From assembly GCA_028868895.1 (NCBI GenBank), contig JAGWTP010000003.1, forward strand, positions 71,392-117,541: 46,150 bases of DNA, read 5' to 3'. The position numbers and the translations under genes are program-made. Shown in pieces: positions 22,742-31,952 of this stretch. The notes under the pieces are model-generated. The model worked only from the letters and a program-made list of their open reading frames with translations, searched no databases and was not told the DNA's origin. How positions within the stretch are numbered: the stretch's first letter is position 1; each line of letters opens with the position of its first letter. The stretch is from Burkholderiales bacterium (GTDB lineage: Bacteria > Pseudomonadota > Gammaproteobacteria > Burkholderiales > Burkholderiaceae_C).

Positions 22742-24664
22742 TCAGCTGCTCTTGCGAACCCTCAAGTACCACTCGCACAGCAGCCGCACCTGCTTGGCGG
22801 TGTAGCCCTTTTCGACCATGCGATTGACGAAATTCTCGTGCTTCTTGGCCTCGTCGGCGCTGGCCTTGGCGTTGAAGCTGATCACCGGCAGCAACTCTTC
22901 GGTGTTCGAGAACATCTTCTTCTCGATCACGGTGCGCAGCTTCTCGTAGCTCGACCACACCGGGTTGTGGCCGGCGTTGTTGGCGCGCGCGCGCAGCACG
23001 AAGTTGACGATCTCGTTGCGGAAGTCCTTCGGGTTCGAGATGCCGGCGGGCTTCTCGATCTTCTCGAGTTCGGCGTTCAGCGACGAACGGTCGAAGACCT
23101 CGCCGGTGTCGGTGTCGCGGTACTCCTGGTCCTGGATCCAGTAGTCGGCGTAGGTCACGTAGCGGTCGAAGATGTTCTGGCCGTACTCGCTGTAGCTCTC
23201 GAGGTAGGCGGTCTGAATTTCCTTGCCGATGAACTCGGCATAGCGTGCCGACAGGTGCTCCTTGATGAAGCCCAGGTACTTCTGCTCCAGCTCGGGCGCG
23301 AACTGCTCGCGTTCGATCTGCTGCTCGAGCACGTACATCAGGTGCACCGGGTTGGCGGCGATCTCCGCCGGGTCGAAGTTGAACACCTTCGACAGGATCT
23401 TGAACGCAAAGCGGGTGGACACGCCGCTCATGCCCTCGTCGACCCCGGCGTAGTCGCGGTACTCCTGGTAGCTCTTTGCGCGCGGGTCGGTGTCCTTGAG
23501 GTTCTCGCCGTCGTAGATCAGCATCTTCGAGTAGAGCGACGAGTTTTCCGGCTCCTTCAGGCGCGTGAGGATTGCGAACTGGCTCATCATCTTCAGCGTG
23601 CCAGGCGCGCACTTGGCCTCGGCCAGCGACGAGCCGCGCAGCAGCTTCTCGTAGATCTTGACCTCTTCGGAAACGCGCAGGCAGTACGGGATCTTGACGA
23701 TGTAGATGCGGTCGAGGAAGGCCTCGTTGTTCTTGTTGTTGCGGAAGGACTTCCATTCGCTCTCGTTGCTGTGCGCGAGCACGATGCCGTCGAACGGGAT
23801 CGCGCCGAAGCCTTCAGTGCCCTTGAAGTTGCCTTCCTGCGTGGCGGTGAGCAGCGGGTGCAGCACCTTGATCGGGGCCTTGAACATCTCGACGAACTCC
23901 AGCAGCCCCTGGTTGGCCAGGCACAGGCCGCCGGAGAAGCTGTAGGCATCGGGGTCGTCCTGTGCGTAGGTTTCCAGCTTGCGGATGTCGACCTTGCCCA
24001 CCAGCGCCGAGATGTCCTGGTTGTTCTCGTCGCCCGGCTCGGTCTTGGCCACGCCGACCTGCTTGAGCACGCTCGGGTTGCGCTTGACGACCTTGAACTT
24101 GCGGATGTCGCCACCGTACTCGTCGAGCCGCTTGACCGCCCACGGGCTGAGGATGCGCTGCAGGTAGCGGCGCGGGATGCCGTACTCCTTTTCGAGCAGC
24201 GGGCCGTCTTCGAGGGCGTCGAACAAGCCGAGCGGCGACTCGTTCACCGGCGAGCCCTTGATCGCGTAGAACGGCACGTGCTCCATCAGCTGCTTGAGCC
24301 GCTCGGCGATCGAACTCTTGCCACCGCCCACCGGGCCGAGCAGATACAGGATTTGCTTGCGTTCCTCGAGCCCTTGCGCCGCATGCCGGAAGTACGAGAC
24401 GACCTGTTCGATCGAGTCTTCCATGCCGTAGAACTCGGCGAAGGCGGGGTAGATCTTGATGACCTTGTTGGCGAAGATGCGCGACAACCGCGGGTCGTTG
24501 CGCGTGTCGACCATCTTGGGTTCGCCTATCGCCTTGAGCATGCGCTCGGCGGCCGTGGCGTAGGCGATCGGGTTGCGCTTGCACTCGGCGAGGTAGTCCT
24601 CGATCGAGAGCTCTTCTTCGCGGCTGCGCTCGAACCGCGCGGCAAAGTTGCTGATCACATCCAT
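22742..24664 (-). CDS. prkA: PrkA family serine protein kinase (YeaG)
   Basis: This 640-residue protein has an N-terminal AAA+ module with Walker A GPVGGGKS (110-117) and a C-terminal PrkA kinase-like domain. The family phosphorylates proteins on Ser/Thr, and an AAA+ protease-like activity has been proposed for Bacillus PrkA. Length matches E. coli YeaG (644). The conserved opening ISNFAARFERSREEELSIEDYL and LAHSNESEWKSFRNNKNNEAF are present. The ATG at 24662-24664 follows aggag; a longer reading from 24718 includes the leader and is rejected. It is first gene of the prkA-yeaH-spoVR operon; upstream is a 297-base low-GC leader with two stem-loops. Confidence 0.95.
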   Translation of the reverse strand: MDVISNFAARFERSREEELSIEDYLAECKRNPIAYATAAERMLKAIGEPKMVDTRNDPRLSRIFANKVIKIYPAFAEFYGMEDSIEQVVSYFRHAAQGLEERKQILYLLGPVGGGKSSIAERLKQLMEHVPFYAIKGSPVNESPLGLFDALEDGPLLEKEYGIPRRYLQRILSPWAVKRLDEYGGDIRKFKVVKRNPSVLKQVGVAKTEPGDENNQDISALVGKVDIRKLETYAQDDPDAYSFSGGLCLANQGLLEFVEMFKAPIKVLHPLLTATQEGNFKGTEGFGAIPFDGIVLAHSNESEWKSFRNNKNNEAFLDRIYIVKIPYCLRVSEEVKIYEKLLRGSSLAEAKCAPGTLKMMSQFAILTRLKEPENSSLYSKMLIYDGENLKDTDPRAKSYQEYRDYAGVDEGMSGVSTRFAFKILSKVFNFDPAEIAANPVHLMYVLEQQIEREQFAPELEQKYLGFIKEHLSARYAEFIGKEIQTAYLESYSEYGQNIFDRYVTYADYWIQDQEYRDTDTGEVFDRSSLNAELEKIEKPAGISNPKDFRNEIVNFVLRARANNAGHNPVWSSYEKLRTVIEKKMFSNTEELLPVISFNAKASADEAKKHENFVNRMVEKGYTAKQVRLLCEWYLRVRKSS

Positions 24665-24731
24665 GCTGATCTCCTGTGCGGGACAAGAAGACACTGAAGG
24701 CGTTTGCCTTGCTTTCAATGTCTGGGGAAGT

Positions 24732-24760
24732 TCTGATGGAACCCGGTGGGTGCCATCAGA
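24732..24760 (-). repeat. Stem-loop in the prkA leader
   Basis: Arms tctgatgg (24732-24739) and ccatcaga (24753-24760) pair perfectly; inside, accc/gggt pair again over a ggt loop, with one A-G mismatch between the two helices. The result is a nearly continuous 12-bp hairpin about 70 bases before the prkA ATG. No U run follows on the minus strand, so a regulatory or protein-binding role is as likely as termination of parB transcripts. Confidence 0.6.
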
Positions 24761-24926
24761 GCTTTCCGTTCATCAGCGGATCGTGTGGTTCAAGCTTGGA
24801 ATATTCTGCGCCAGCCGGTCTTTGGAGTACAAGGTTCAAGACCACCCACTTCGGTGGATGTGTCGAACACCCGATCAGCAAGTAACGTGCCGATCACTGG
24901 CCGGTTGACGTCGATCAACAGAAGAT

Positions 24927-24942
24927 CGTGTGCCCGCACACG
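24927..24942 (-). terminator. Small stem-loop after parB
   Basis: Arms cgtgtg and cacacg pair perfectly over a cccg loop, starting 20 bases after the parB stop in the minus direction. There is only a weak T-rich stretch downstream (atcttctgttg), so this is a tentative terminator. Confidence 0.4.
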
Positions 24943-24961
24943 AAGTTCCGTTGCCGGGGGC

Positions 24962-25870
24962 TCAGTGCTGCGCCAGGCCGAGCTTGTGCAGCAGGCCATT
25001 GAGCTCGTCGAGCGAGCCGAAGCCGATCGCGACTTCGCCTTGCTCGCCACGCTTGGTTCGCTTCTTGACGCGGATCTCGACGGAGGCTGTCAGTGCATCT
25101 GACAGTTCTTGCTCGATGCGTTGCAAATCGCGCGGCTTCTCGTGGCGGGTGCGCAGCAACGGCGTCTGCCGGCCCGCGACGGCGCCGGCGCGCGCGACCA
25201 GTTTCTCGGCCTCGCGCACCGAGAGCTTCTTCGCGACGATCTCGGTGGCGCTGAGGATCTGCTGCGCGCCTTCGAGCGGCAGCAGCGCGCGCGCGTGGCC
25301 CATGTCGATGTCGCCGGCCATCAGCAGTTGCTGCACCGGCTCGGTCAGGTTGAGCAGGCGCAGCAGATTGCTCGCCGCGCTGCGCGAGCGGCCCACGGCC
25401 TGCGCGGCCTGCTCGTGCGTCAGGCCGAACTCGTCGGTCAGCCGCTTCAGGCCCTGCGCTTCCTCGAGCGGGTTGAGGTCTTCGCGCTGGATGTTCTCGA
25501 TCAGCGCCATCGCGGCGGCCGCTTCGTCGGGGACGTCTTTCACGAGCACCGGCACATCGTCGAGCCCGGCGAGTCTGGCCGCGCGAACGCGGCGCTCGCC
25601 GGCGATGATCTCGTAGCGATGCGGCCCGACCGGGCGCACCAGGATCGGCTGCATCACGCCTTGCGCCTTGATGCTCTCGGCCAGCTCGTACAGCGAGCCT
25701 TCGTCCATGCGCGTGCGCGGCTGGTACTTGCCGGGCTGCAATTGGTCGAGCTTGAGCGAGTGCGGCGCGGCGTCGTTTGCTGCGGCGTTCGATTCGCCGG
25801 CTTCCCTGACGCGCGGGCCGAGCAACGCTTCGAGGCCGAGGCCGAGGCCTTTGGGTTTCTTGGTGACCAT
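24962..25870 (-). CDS. parB: Chromosome-partitioning protein ParB
   Basis: This 302-residue protein is a CTPase that loads at parS, spreads on DNA and stimulates ParA. The N-terminus KKPKGLGLGLEALLG is the ParA-interacting motif. The CTP/spreading box is GERRVRAARLAG (box II) with the ENIQREDLNPLEEA helix, followed by a helix-turn-helix DNA-binding region (LTHEQAAQAVGRSRSAASNLLRLL). The C-terminal dimerisation domain ends in LGLAQH. parA lies 2.4 kb away on the same strand, separated by three genes; two parS-like sites are in rsmG and mnmG. The start has no clear ribosome site. Confidence 0.95.
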   Translation of the reverse strand: MVTKKPKGLGLGLEALLGPRVREAGESNAAANDAAPHSLKLDQLQPGKYQPRTRMDEGSLYELAESIKAQGVMQPILVRPVGPHRYEIIAGERRVRAARLAGLDDVPVLVKDVPDEAAAAMALIENIQREDLNPLEEAQGLKRLTDEFGLTHEQAAQAVGRSRSAASNLLRLLNLTEPVQQLLMAGDIDMGHARALLPLEGAQQILSATEIVAKKLSVREAEKLVARAGAVAGRQTPLLRTRHEKPRDLQRIEQELSDALTASVEIRVKKRTKRGEQGEVAIGFGSLDELNGLLHKLGLAQH

Positions 25871-25888
25871 GGCGACGATTGTCGGTGA

Positions 25889-26440
25889 TCAGTCGAGCAG
25901 CGAGCGCAGCAGCGCCCAGCCCTCGGGCCAGTCGCCGAGCCTCGATGCGCCGTTGATGTGGCCGCGCGCCCCGATGTCGACCGCCGGGCTGCCCCAGTCG
26001 CGGGCCATCTGCGCGGCGCGCTCGGGCGTGCAGTAAGGGTCGTCGATGCTGGTCACGACCCGGCTCGCAAAGGGCAGGCGGGCGCGCGCGATCGGGCGCC
26101 AGTTGTAGAGGTTGGGCGGCATGTCGGCGCGTTCAGTGTCGGGCGGCGCGACCAGCAAGGCGGCCCGCACGCGCGTGGTGTGCCTGGAGTGCGCGGCCCA
26201 CGCGGCCACGAGCTGGCATCCCAGGCTGTGGGCGATCAACACCGCGGGCCGGGGGCTGGCGAGCAGGGTTTCGTCGAGTCGGGCCATCCAGTCGCCACGC
26301 CGCGGCCACTGCCAGTCGTCCTGCTGCACCCGCTCGCAACCGTGCAGCGCTTCCCACCGGCTCTGCCAGTGATCGGGGTCGGAATCCAACCAGCCCGGGA
26401 GCAGCAGGTGGCGGGCGGGCGCGCTGACGGCCAATGTCAT
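25889..26440 (-). CDS. Small alpha/beta serine hydrolase, RBBP9/YdeN family
   Basis: This 183-residue protein is a compact alpha/beta hydrolase. The family opening [19 protein letters not shown] is present, the nucleophile Ser is in HSLGC, the Asp in DDPYC, and the His in ARGHIN, so the triad is complete. The substrate is unknown; RBBP9-like proteins are small serine hydrolases of unclear function in bacteria. It lies 18 bases upstream of parB on the same strand and is probably cotranscribed with it; such hydrolases are often found between parA and parB in Burkholderiales. The start at 26440 removes a long unconserved extension. Confidence 0.85.
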   Translation of the reverse strand: MTLAVSAPARHLLLPGWLDSDPDHWQSRWEALHGCERVQQDDWQWPRRGDWMARLDETLLASPRPAVLIAHSLGCQLVAAWAAHSRHTTRVRAALLVAPPDTERADMPPNLYNWRPIARARLPFASRVVTSIDDPYCTPERAAQMARDWGSPAVDIGARGHINGASRLGDWPEGWALLRSLLD

Positions 26441-26483
26441 GGGCTGGCTTATGCTTGTGCACAGTGATGATGAAGGAACGCCG

Positions 26484-27425
26484 ATGAAGACACTTGCGTT
26501 CGTGGATGGCCAGGAAGGCACGACCGGCCTGCGCATCCACGAGTATCTCGCCCAGCGCGGCGACATCGAGGTGCTGCGCATCGACGCCGACAAGCGCAAG
26601 GATGCCCGCGAACGGGCTCGCCTGCTGAACGCCGCCAACGTCGCCTTCCTTTGCCTTCCCGACGCGGCAGCGCGGGAGGCGGTCGCGCTCGTCACCAACC
26701 CGAACACCTGCCTGATCGACGCGAGCACCGCGCACCGCACCGCCGCCGGCTGGGCATTCGGCCTGCCGGAACTGGCGCCGGGCCAGCGCGCGCTGATCCG
26801 CGCGTCCAAGCGCATCGCCAACCCCGGTTGCCATGCTTCGGCGTTCCTGCTGTTGCTGCGCCCGCTGGTCGACGCCGGCCTGGTGCCGGCGGCGGCGGCA
26901 ATTTCGGCGACGTCGATCACCGGCTACTCCGGCGGCGGCAAGAAGATGATCGAGCAGTACGAGGCCGAGCGTGGCGCCCGACTGGACGCCCCGCGCCCCT
27001 ACGCGCTGACGCTGGCGCACAAGCATGTCCCGGAGATGACGACCCACAGCGGACTTGCCAGCGCACCGATCTTCATGCCGATCGTCGGCAGGTTCTACAA
27101 GGGTTTGGCGGTGAGTGTGCCTTTACATCTTGCGCAGCTGAACAAGGGCGCCACGGCGGAACAACTGCAATCGGTGTACGAACGGCGTTACGCCGGCGAG
27201 CGCTTCGTCCGGGTGCTGCCGCTGCGCGACCCCGCAACCCTGGCCGAAGGCCAATTCGACGTGACCGCCTGCAACGACACGAATTGCGTCGACATCGGTG
27301 TCTTTGCCAACGAGCATCAGGCGATCGTGATGGCGCGGCTCGACAACCTGGGCAAGGGCGCCAGCGGTGCGGCGGTGCAGGCAATGAACCTGCACCTCGG
27401 CGTCGACGAAGGTCTTGGCTTGTAG
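26484..27425 (+). CDS. argC: N-acetyl-gamma-glutamyl-phosphate reductase, ArgC type 2
   Basis: This 313-residue enzyme reduces N-acetylglutamyl phosphate to N-acetylglutamate semialdehyde (NADPH), the third step of arginine synthesis. It starts [20 protein letters not shown], has [20 protein letters not shown] and the catalytic Cys in NPGCHASAF, then [14 protein letters not shown] and HVPEM. Length and the short C-terminus match the type 2 ArgC group (also used with AGPR of beta- and alphaproteobacteria) instead of the longer enterobacterial ArgC. The ATG at 26484 gives the conserved start; an upstream ATG at 26439 adds non-conserved residues. It faces opposite to its neighbours and sits between parA and parB. 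Confidence 0.92.
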   Translation: MKTLAFVDGQEGTTGLRIHEYLAQRGDIEVLRIDADKRKDARERARLLNAANVAFLCLPDAAAREAVALVTNPNTCLIDASTAHRTAAGWAFGLPELAPGQRALIRASKRIANPGCHASAFLLLLRPLVDAGLVPAAAAISATSITGYSGGGKKMIEQYEAERGARLDAPRPYALTLAHKHVPEMTTHSGLASAPIFMPIVGRFYKGLAVSVPLHLAQLNKGATAEQLQSVYERRYAGERFVRVLPLRDPATLAEGQFDVTACNDTNCVDIGVFANEHQAIVMARLDNLGKGASGAAVQAMNLHLGVDEGLGL

Positions 27426-27441
27426 CCGGCCCCGCCGCCCG

Positions 27442-28206
27442 TCAGGCAGCGGCCGGGTCGAGCGTTCGGTAGTGGTATGCGTAGCCATCGGCAAAGCCGA
27501 GGCGGCGGTAGACCGAACGGGCCGCAAGGTTGTCGGCCTCGACCTGCAGGTAGGCGTGGCGCGCGCCGTGCGCGCGCGCCTGCACCAGCATGTGGCGGCA
27601 CAGCGTTGCGGCCAGACCCTGGCCGCGTGCGGCATTGGCGGTGTAAACGTCGTACAGGCCGACCAGATCTCCTTCGGCCGCGAACTGGCCGCAGGCGAGC
27701 GGCTCGCCATCGACGCGCAACTCGAAGGCGAAGAACGGCACCGGTGAACTCGCCAGCCGCTGCGCATGGGCCTGGCGCTGCGCCAGCGGCGAGCCGCGCA
27801 GGCTGCCCACGCGCTGGGCGAAGGCCTCGAGCCCGAGCGTCTGCACCGTGACCTTCGGTGCCGGCGGTGCCACCGCCTCGGGCAGCGATTCGAGCACCAT
27901 CACGCGCGTGTCGTCGAAGCGCCGCAGGCCTTTTCGTTCGAGCAGCGCATCGAGGCCGGCGGGTTGCGTGAATGGCGTGATGCGCACGATCAACGGCAGG
28001 CCGGCTAGTGCCAGCACTTGTGCGCAGGCATCGAGCCGATCGGCCAGCGGCAGCCGACCGGCAGCGACCGCGTTGACGCAGCGTGCGCGCTTGGCCTTGC
28101 CCGGCGAGAAGCGCACCAGCCAGCCGTCGACCCAGCGTTGCTGCGGCGGGGCGCTGGCGTTCAATCCGGCATCTTCGACGCGCGACAGCAACGTTTCGTC
28201 GAACAT
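27442..28206 (-). CDS. GNAT-family N-acetyltransferase, two-part protein
   Basis: This 254-residue protein has a C-terminal GNAT domain at about residues 130-250, with the acetyl-CoA motif NAARGQGLAATLCRHML and YRRLGFADGYAYHYR at the end. The first ~120 residues (APPQQRWVDGWLVRFSPGKAKRA...) form a GNAT-like N-terminal half seen in a family of tandem GNAT proteins. The substrate is unknown. It lies 25 bases downstream of parA on the same strand and may be cotranscribed, and it converges with argC after 16 bases. The start at 28206 is used because a longer frame would read into parA. Confidence 0.82.
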   Translation of the reverse strand: MFDETLLSRVEDAGLNASAPPQQRWVDGWLVRFSPGKAKRARCVNAVAAGRLPLADRLDACAQVLALAGLPLIVRITPFTQPAGLDALLERKGLRRFDDTRVMVLESLPEAVAPPAPKVTVQTLGLEAFAQRVGSLRGSPLAQRQAHAQRLASSPVPFFAFELRVDGEPLACGQFAAEGDLVGLYDVYTANAARGQGLAATLCRHMLVQARAHGARHAYLQVEADNLAARSVYRRLGFADGYAYHYRTLDPAAA

Positions 28207-28231
28207 CGGGCTCAACACGACGGGCGTTACG

Positions 28232-29017
28232 TCAGGCGACGATGGCCGGGTGGGCGCCGAGCCGCTTCGACATCTCGTGGGCGAACTCGACGAAGGCCTG
28301 CGCGCCCTTCGAGGCCGGATCGAACACGACACCCGGCAGCCCATAGCTCGGGGCCTCGGCGAGCCGCACGTTGCGCGGGATCACGGTGTCGAACACCTTG
28401 TCGCCGAAGTGCGCCTTGAGCTGTTCGCTGACCTGCTGCTGCAAGGTGATGCGCGGGTCGAACATCACCCGCAGCAGGCCGATGATTTCGAGCGCGGGGT
28501 TGAGGTTGGCGTGGACCTGCTTGATGGTGTTGACGAGATCGCTCAGGCCTTCGAGGGCGAAGTATTCGCACTGCATCGGCACGATCACGCCGTGCGCGCT
28601 GCACAGGCCGTTGAGGGTGAGCAGGCTGAGCGAAGGCGGGCAGTCGATCAGCACGAAGTCGTAGTCGGCCTGCACCGCGCGCAACGCACCCTTGAGCCTC
28701 TCGTTGCGCCGCTCCAGTTCGACGAGTTCGACCTCCGCGCCGGCCAGCTCGCGGTTGGCGCCGAGCACGTCGTAGCCGGCCTTCGCGCTGCGCTGGTGGG
28801 CCTCGGCGACCGAGGCGTTTTCGAGCAGCACGTCATACACGGTGAGTTCCAGCGCGCGCTTGTCGACGCCCGAGCCCATCGTCGCGTTGCCCTGCGGGTC
28901 GAGGTCGACCACCAGCACGCGCTTGCCGATCTGGCTCAGCCCGGCTGCCAGATTGACGGTGGTGGTGGTCTTGCCGACGCCGCCCTTTTGATTCGCGATG
29001 CAGAAGATTCTGGCCAT
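28232..29017 (-). CDS. parA: Chromosome-partitioning ATPase ParA
   Basis: This 261-residue Walker-type ATPase moves ParB-parS complexes along the nucleoid. The deviant Walker A KGGVGKTTTTVNLAAGL is right at the N-terminus, with DLDPQGN and IDCPPSLSLL further on. There is no N-terminal helix-turn-helix, so it is a chromosomal Soj-type ParA. The ATG at 29015-29017 gives the standard start ARIFCIANQKGG. It is third in the order mnmG-rsmG-parA; the 172-base spacer from rsmG suggests a separate promoter, though none is clear by eye. A GNAT gene follows it. Confidence 0.95.
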   Translation of the reverse strand: MARIFCIANQKGGVGKTTTTVNLAAGLSQIGKRVLVVDLDPQGNATMGSGVDKRALELTVYDVLLENASVAEAHQRSAKAGYDVLGANRELAGAEVELVELERRNERLKGALRAVQADYDFVLIDCPPSLSLLTLNGLCSAHGVIVPMQCEYFALEGLSDLVNTIKQVHANLNPALEIIGLLRVMFDPRITLQQQVSEQLKAHFGDKVFDTVIPRNVRLAEAPSYGLPGVVFDPASKGAQAFVEFAHEMSKRLGAHPAIVA

Positions 29018-29189
29018 GGGCGTTCGCAGGGGTTGAAGACGTGGCTTTCGAACGCCCGCCGCGGACCAGGACGACGGCGGCGCGCGATGCGGAGCGGGAG
29101 TGGCCGCATGTGCAATGCGGCGGTCACGAATTATAGGGAGGGCGTGCGCGTCGACCACTGCGCCATCCGGCGGCTCGTCAACCGCCGCG

Positions 29190-29855
29190 TCAGCGTTTCG
29201 GTCGCATCCAGACCAGGCAACGCTCGGCGCCCAGCCCCGGCACGTCGAGTTGTTCCACGTGAAACACCTCGATGCTCGCCGGCAACTGGGCAATCTCGTC
29301 GCTCGGTGGCTTGCCCTTCATCGCCATCCAGACGCCGTGCGCGGCGAGGTGCTGGCGGGTGAGGCGGGTGAAGTCGACCAGCGACGCGAAGGCACGCGAT
29401 GCCACCACGTCGTACGGCTCGGCCGTCATCTGTTCGACCCGTGCGTGCCGTGCGTGCAGGTTGGGCAGGCGCAGCTCGCCGGCCACCTGCAGCACGAAAG
29501 CGGCCTTCTTGCCGACGGTGTCGACGCAGGTCACGTCGGCTCCGGGGTTCAGCAGCGCGATCACCGCGCCGGGCAGCCCGCCGCCGCTGCCGACGTCGAG
29601 CAGGCGCAACGGGCCGGTGCCGGCTTGGCGACGCAGCGGCGCCACCACGGCCATGCAGTCGGCAAGGTGGTGCGTCAGCATCTGCTGCGGCTCGCGCACC
29701 GCCGTCAGGTTGTAGGTGGCGTTCCAGCGCTGCAGCAGCGCCAGGTAGTCGAGCAACGCGTCGAACTGACTTGCGGACACGTCCAGCGCCAAGCGCGCGG
29801 CGGCGTCTTGCAGCGCCGGCCGCAGCGCGTCGATGGCGGGTGCCCGCGGATTCAC
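29190..29855 (-). CDS. rsmG: 16S rRNA (guanine(527)-N7)-methyltransferase RsmG
   Basis: This 221-residue enzyme uses SAM to methylate N7 of G527 in 16S rRNA; its loss gives low-level streptomycin resistance in other bacteria. The SAM-binding motif [18 protein letters not shown] and the downstream [13 protein letters not shown] are present. It starts with GTG (29853-29855), overlapping the mnmG stop TGA, so the pair is translationally coupled, the usual gidA-gidB arrangement near oriC. Near the C-terminus the coding sequence for EVFHVEQL contains a parS-like palindrome. Confidence 0.95.
   Translation of the reverse strand: MNPRAPAIDALRPALQDAAARLALDVSASQFDALLDYLALLQRWNATYNLTAVREPQQMLTHHLADCMAVVAPLRRQAGTGPLRLLDVGSGGGLPGAVIALLNPGADVTCVDTVGKKAAFVLQVAGELRLPNLHARHARVEQMTAEPYDVVASRAFASLVDFTRLTRQHLAAHGVWMAMKGKPPSDEIAQLPASIEVFHVEQLDVPGLGAERCLVWMRPKR
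29251..29266. other. parS-like site within rsmG
   Basis: tgttccacgtgaaaca matches the ParB-binding consensus TGTTTCACGTGAAACA at 15 of 16 positions. It lies inside the rsmG coding region, about 240 bases from parA. With a second near-identical site in mnmG, this strongly suggests a chromosomal centromere here. Confidence 0.85.
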
Positions 29856-31855
29856 GGCGTCGCAGCTTCGACCGGCAAATCAGTCGTCACGCGCGCAAAG
29901 CCCTTGAACCGGCCTTTCTTCAAGTGGACGAGCAGCAGCGAGATCGTCGCCGGCGTGATGCCCGACAAGCGCGAAGCCTGGCCCAAGGTCTGCGGCCGGT
30001 GCTGCGTCAACTTCTGGCGCGCTTCGAGCGACAGCGCCTGAACCTTCGAATAGTCGAGCTCGTCCGGCAGGCGCAGCGCTTCGTATTGCGACGCGCGATC
30101 GACATCGCGGATCTGCTTGTCGATGTAGCCGGCGTACTTGATGCCGATCTGCATCTGTTCGATCACCGCGTCGGCGAGCGCCACGCCGAGTTCTGCGCGC
30201 AATGTTTCACGTGAAACGGCTGCGTCCGGGCGCGCGATCGCGGCGACCTCGACCAGGTTGTCGAAACCGACGTCCGGCCGCGTCAACAGTTCCGCCAGGC
30301 TGTACTCGTGCTCGATCGGTGCGCCGAGCAGCCGCAGCGCATCGTCGGCGGGCAGGGCGGTGGCGTGCACCCAGGTCGACTTCATCCGCTGGGTTTCGCG
30401 CGACACGGCATCGCGCTTGCGGTTGAACGCCGACCAGCGCGCGTCGTCGATCAGGCCCAGCGCGCGGCCGGCCTCGGTCAGTCGCAGGTCGGCGTTGTCT
30501 TCGCGAAGTTGCAGCCGGAACTCGGCTCGGCTCGTGAACATGCGGTACGGCTCGGTGACGCCCTTGGTGATCAGGTCATCGACGAGCACGCCGATGTAGG
30601 CCTCGTCGCGCCGCGGCAGCCAGGCCTCGCGGTCGCGCACCTGCAGCGCCGCGTTGATGCCGGCGAACAGCCCTTGCGCGGCCGCCTCTTCATAGCCGGT
30701 CGTGCCGTTGATCTGCCCGGCGAAAAACAGCCCGCCGATCGAGCGCGTCTCGAAGCTGGCCTTCAGCTCGCGCGGGTCGAAGTAGTCATACTCGATCGCA
30801 TAGCCGGGCCGAAGGATGTGGGCGTTCTCCAGCCCGGCCATGCTGTGCACGGCAGCGAGTTGCACGTCGAACGGCAGCGAGGTCGAGATGCCGTTCGGAT
30901 AGAACTCGTGCGTCGTCAGCCCTTCGGGTTCAAGGAAGATCTGGTGTGAATCCTTGTCGGCAAAGCGATTGACCTTGTCTTCGATGCTCGGGCAGTAGCG
31001 CGGTCCCACACCGTCGATCAGCCCGGTGAACATCGGGCTGCGATCGAAGCCGGCGCGGATGATCTCGTGGGTGCGTGCGTTGGTGTGCGTGATCCAGCAC
31101 GGCAGTTGCCGCGGGTGCTGCGTTGCGTCGCCCATGAAGCTGAACACCGGCATCGGTGTGCTCGCGGGGGCGCCGTCGGGGCCGGGGACGCCGTCGCCGG
31201 GTTGTTCGGTGAGCACGCTGAAGTCGATCGAGCGCCCGTCCAGGCGTGGCGGTGTGCCGGTCTTGAGCCGGCCCTGGGGCAGTCTCAGTTCCTTCAAGCG
31301 CGCCGACAACGCCACCGCCGGCGGATCACCGGCGCGCCCGGCGCTGTGGCTTTGCAGCCCGACGTGGATCTTGCCGTCCAGGAAGGTGCCGGCCGTCAAG
31401 ACCACGGCCCGCGCCTTGAAGCGAATACCCACTTGCGTGATGGCTCCCGCCACACGGTCACCTTCAAGCATCAGGTCGTCGCACGCGCCCTGGAACAACC
31501 ACAGGTTCGGTTGGTTTTCCAGCCGCCGCCGGATCGCCGCCTTGTAGAGGAGGCGGTCGGCCTGCGCGCGGGTGGCGCGCACGGCCGGGCCCTTCGAGCC
31601 GTTCAGGATGCGGAACTGGATGCCGGCCTCGTCGGTGGCCGCCGCCATCGCGCCGCCGAGCGCGTCGACCTCCTTGACGAGATGGCCCTTGCCGATGCCG
31701 CCGATCGACGGGTTGCAGCTCATCTGCCCGAGCGTCTCGATGTTGTGGGTGAGCAGCAGCGTGGCCGCGCCCATGCGCGCGGCGGCCAGCGCGGCCTCGG
31801 TGCCGGCATGGCCGCCACCGACCACGATCACGTCGAACTCTTTCGGGAACAGCAT
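29852..31855 (-). CDS. mnmG: tRNA uridine-5-carboxymethylaminomethyl modification enzyme MnmG
   Basis: This 667-residue FAD enzyme, with MnmE, installs carboxymethylaminomethyl or aminomethyl groups on wobble U34 of several tRNAs. FAD-binding [19 protein letters not shown] is near residues 11-29; [23 protein letters not shown] and [13 protein letters not shown] follow. It is longer than the common ~630 residues, partly through a Pro/Gly-rich insert at about 219-233 ([15 protein letters not shown]). The C-terminal helical region contains [14 protein letters not shown], needed for MnmE and tRNA interaction. It heads the mnmG-rsmG-parA unit and carries an internal parS-like site. Confidence 0.96.
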   Translation of the reverse strand: MLFPKEFDVIVVGGGHAGTEAALAAARMGAATLLLTHNIETLGQMSCNPSIGGIGKGHLVKEVDALGGAMAAATDEAGIQFRILNGSKGPAVRATRAQADRLLYKAAIRRRLENQPNLWLFQGACDDLMLEGDRVAGAITQVGIRFKARAVVLTAGTFLDGKIHVGLQSHSAGRAGDPPAVALSARLKELRLPQGRLKTGTPPRLDGRSIDFSVLTEQPGDGVPGPDGAPASTPMPVFSFMGDATQHPRQLPCWITHTNARTHEIIRAGFDRSPMFTGLIDGVGPRYCPSIEDKVNRFADKDSHQIFLEPEGLTTHEFYPNGISTSLPFDVQLAAVHSMAGLENAHILRPGYAIEYDYFDPRELKASFETRSIGGLFFAGQINGTTGYEEAAAQGLFAGINAALQVRDREAWLPRRDEAYIGVLVDDLITKGVTEPYRMFTSRAEFRLQLREDNADLRLTEAGRALGLIDDARWSAFNRKRDAVSRETQRMKSTWVHATALPADDALRLLGAPIEHEYSLAELLTRPDVGFDNLVEVAAIARPDAAVSRETLRAELGVALADAVIEQMQIGIKYAGYIDKQIRDVDRASQYEALRLPDELDYSKVQALSLEARQKLTQHRPQTLGQASRLSGITPATISLLLVHLKKGRFKGFARVTTDLPVEAATP
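30203..30218. other. parS-like site within mnmG
   Basis: tgtttcacgtgaaacg matches the parS consensus at 15 of 16 positions, with a perfect 14-bp core palindrome (gtttcacgtgaaac). It is about 950 bases from the rsmG site. In frame it encodes part of VSRETLRAE. Confidence 0.88.
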
Positions 31856-31952
31856 CGCACTGCCTATTTTTTGAGCAAAGCGGGATTGTAGGCAGCGCGC
31901 CCGGGCAAGTCACCCGAAGGGCCGGCCGGCGACGCCACCGGGCTGGTGCGGC

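Larger units (their letters stand above)
24665..24961 (-). promoter_or_regulatory. Intergenic leader of the prkA operon, with no gene
   Basis: These 297 bases separate the parB stop from the prkA start and are visibly less GC-rich than neighbouring genes. I see no convincing gene: short frames on either strand lack codon bias and motifs. The region holds two stem-loops (24732-24760 and 24927-24942) and must contain the prkA promoter. I found no clean -24/-12 (sigma-54) or strong sigma-70 match by eye, so stationary-phase (RpoS-type) control is possible but not shown. Confidence 0.6.

Noticed and set aside
22718-24697. 659-residue open frame on the + strand
   Set aside because: Antisense shadow of prkA, low-complexity Val/Leu/Asp/Arg composition and no domain; the minus-strand PrkA motifs are unambiguous.
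24732-24760. Sigma-54 promoter candidate in the prkA leader (tggcac on the minus strand)
   Set aside because: The -24-like tggcac lacks a correctly spaced -12 GC element; it is also inside the hairpin. Not supported.
24676-24885. 69-residue frame on the + strand in the prkA-parB gap
   Set aside because: No ribosome site, no recognisable motif, codon use unlike the neighbours; more likely part of the untranslated leader.
30391-30406. Second VSRET-coding stretch in mnmG as a third parS site
   Set aside because: The peptide motif repeats but the DNA (gtttcgcgcgacac) keeps only part of the palindrome, so I do not count it as parS.
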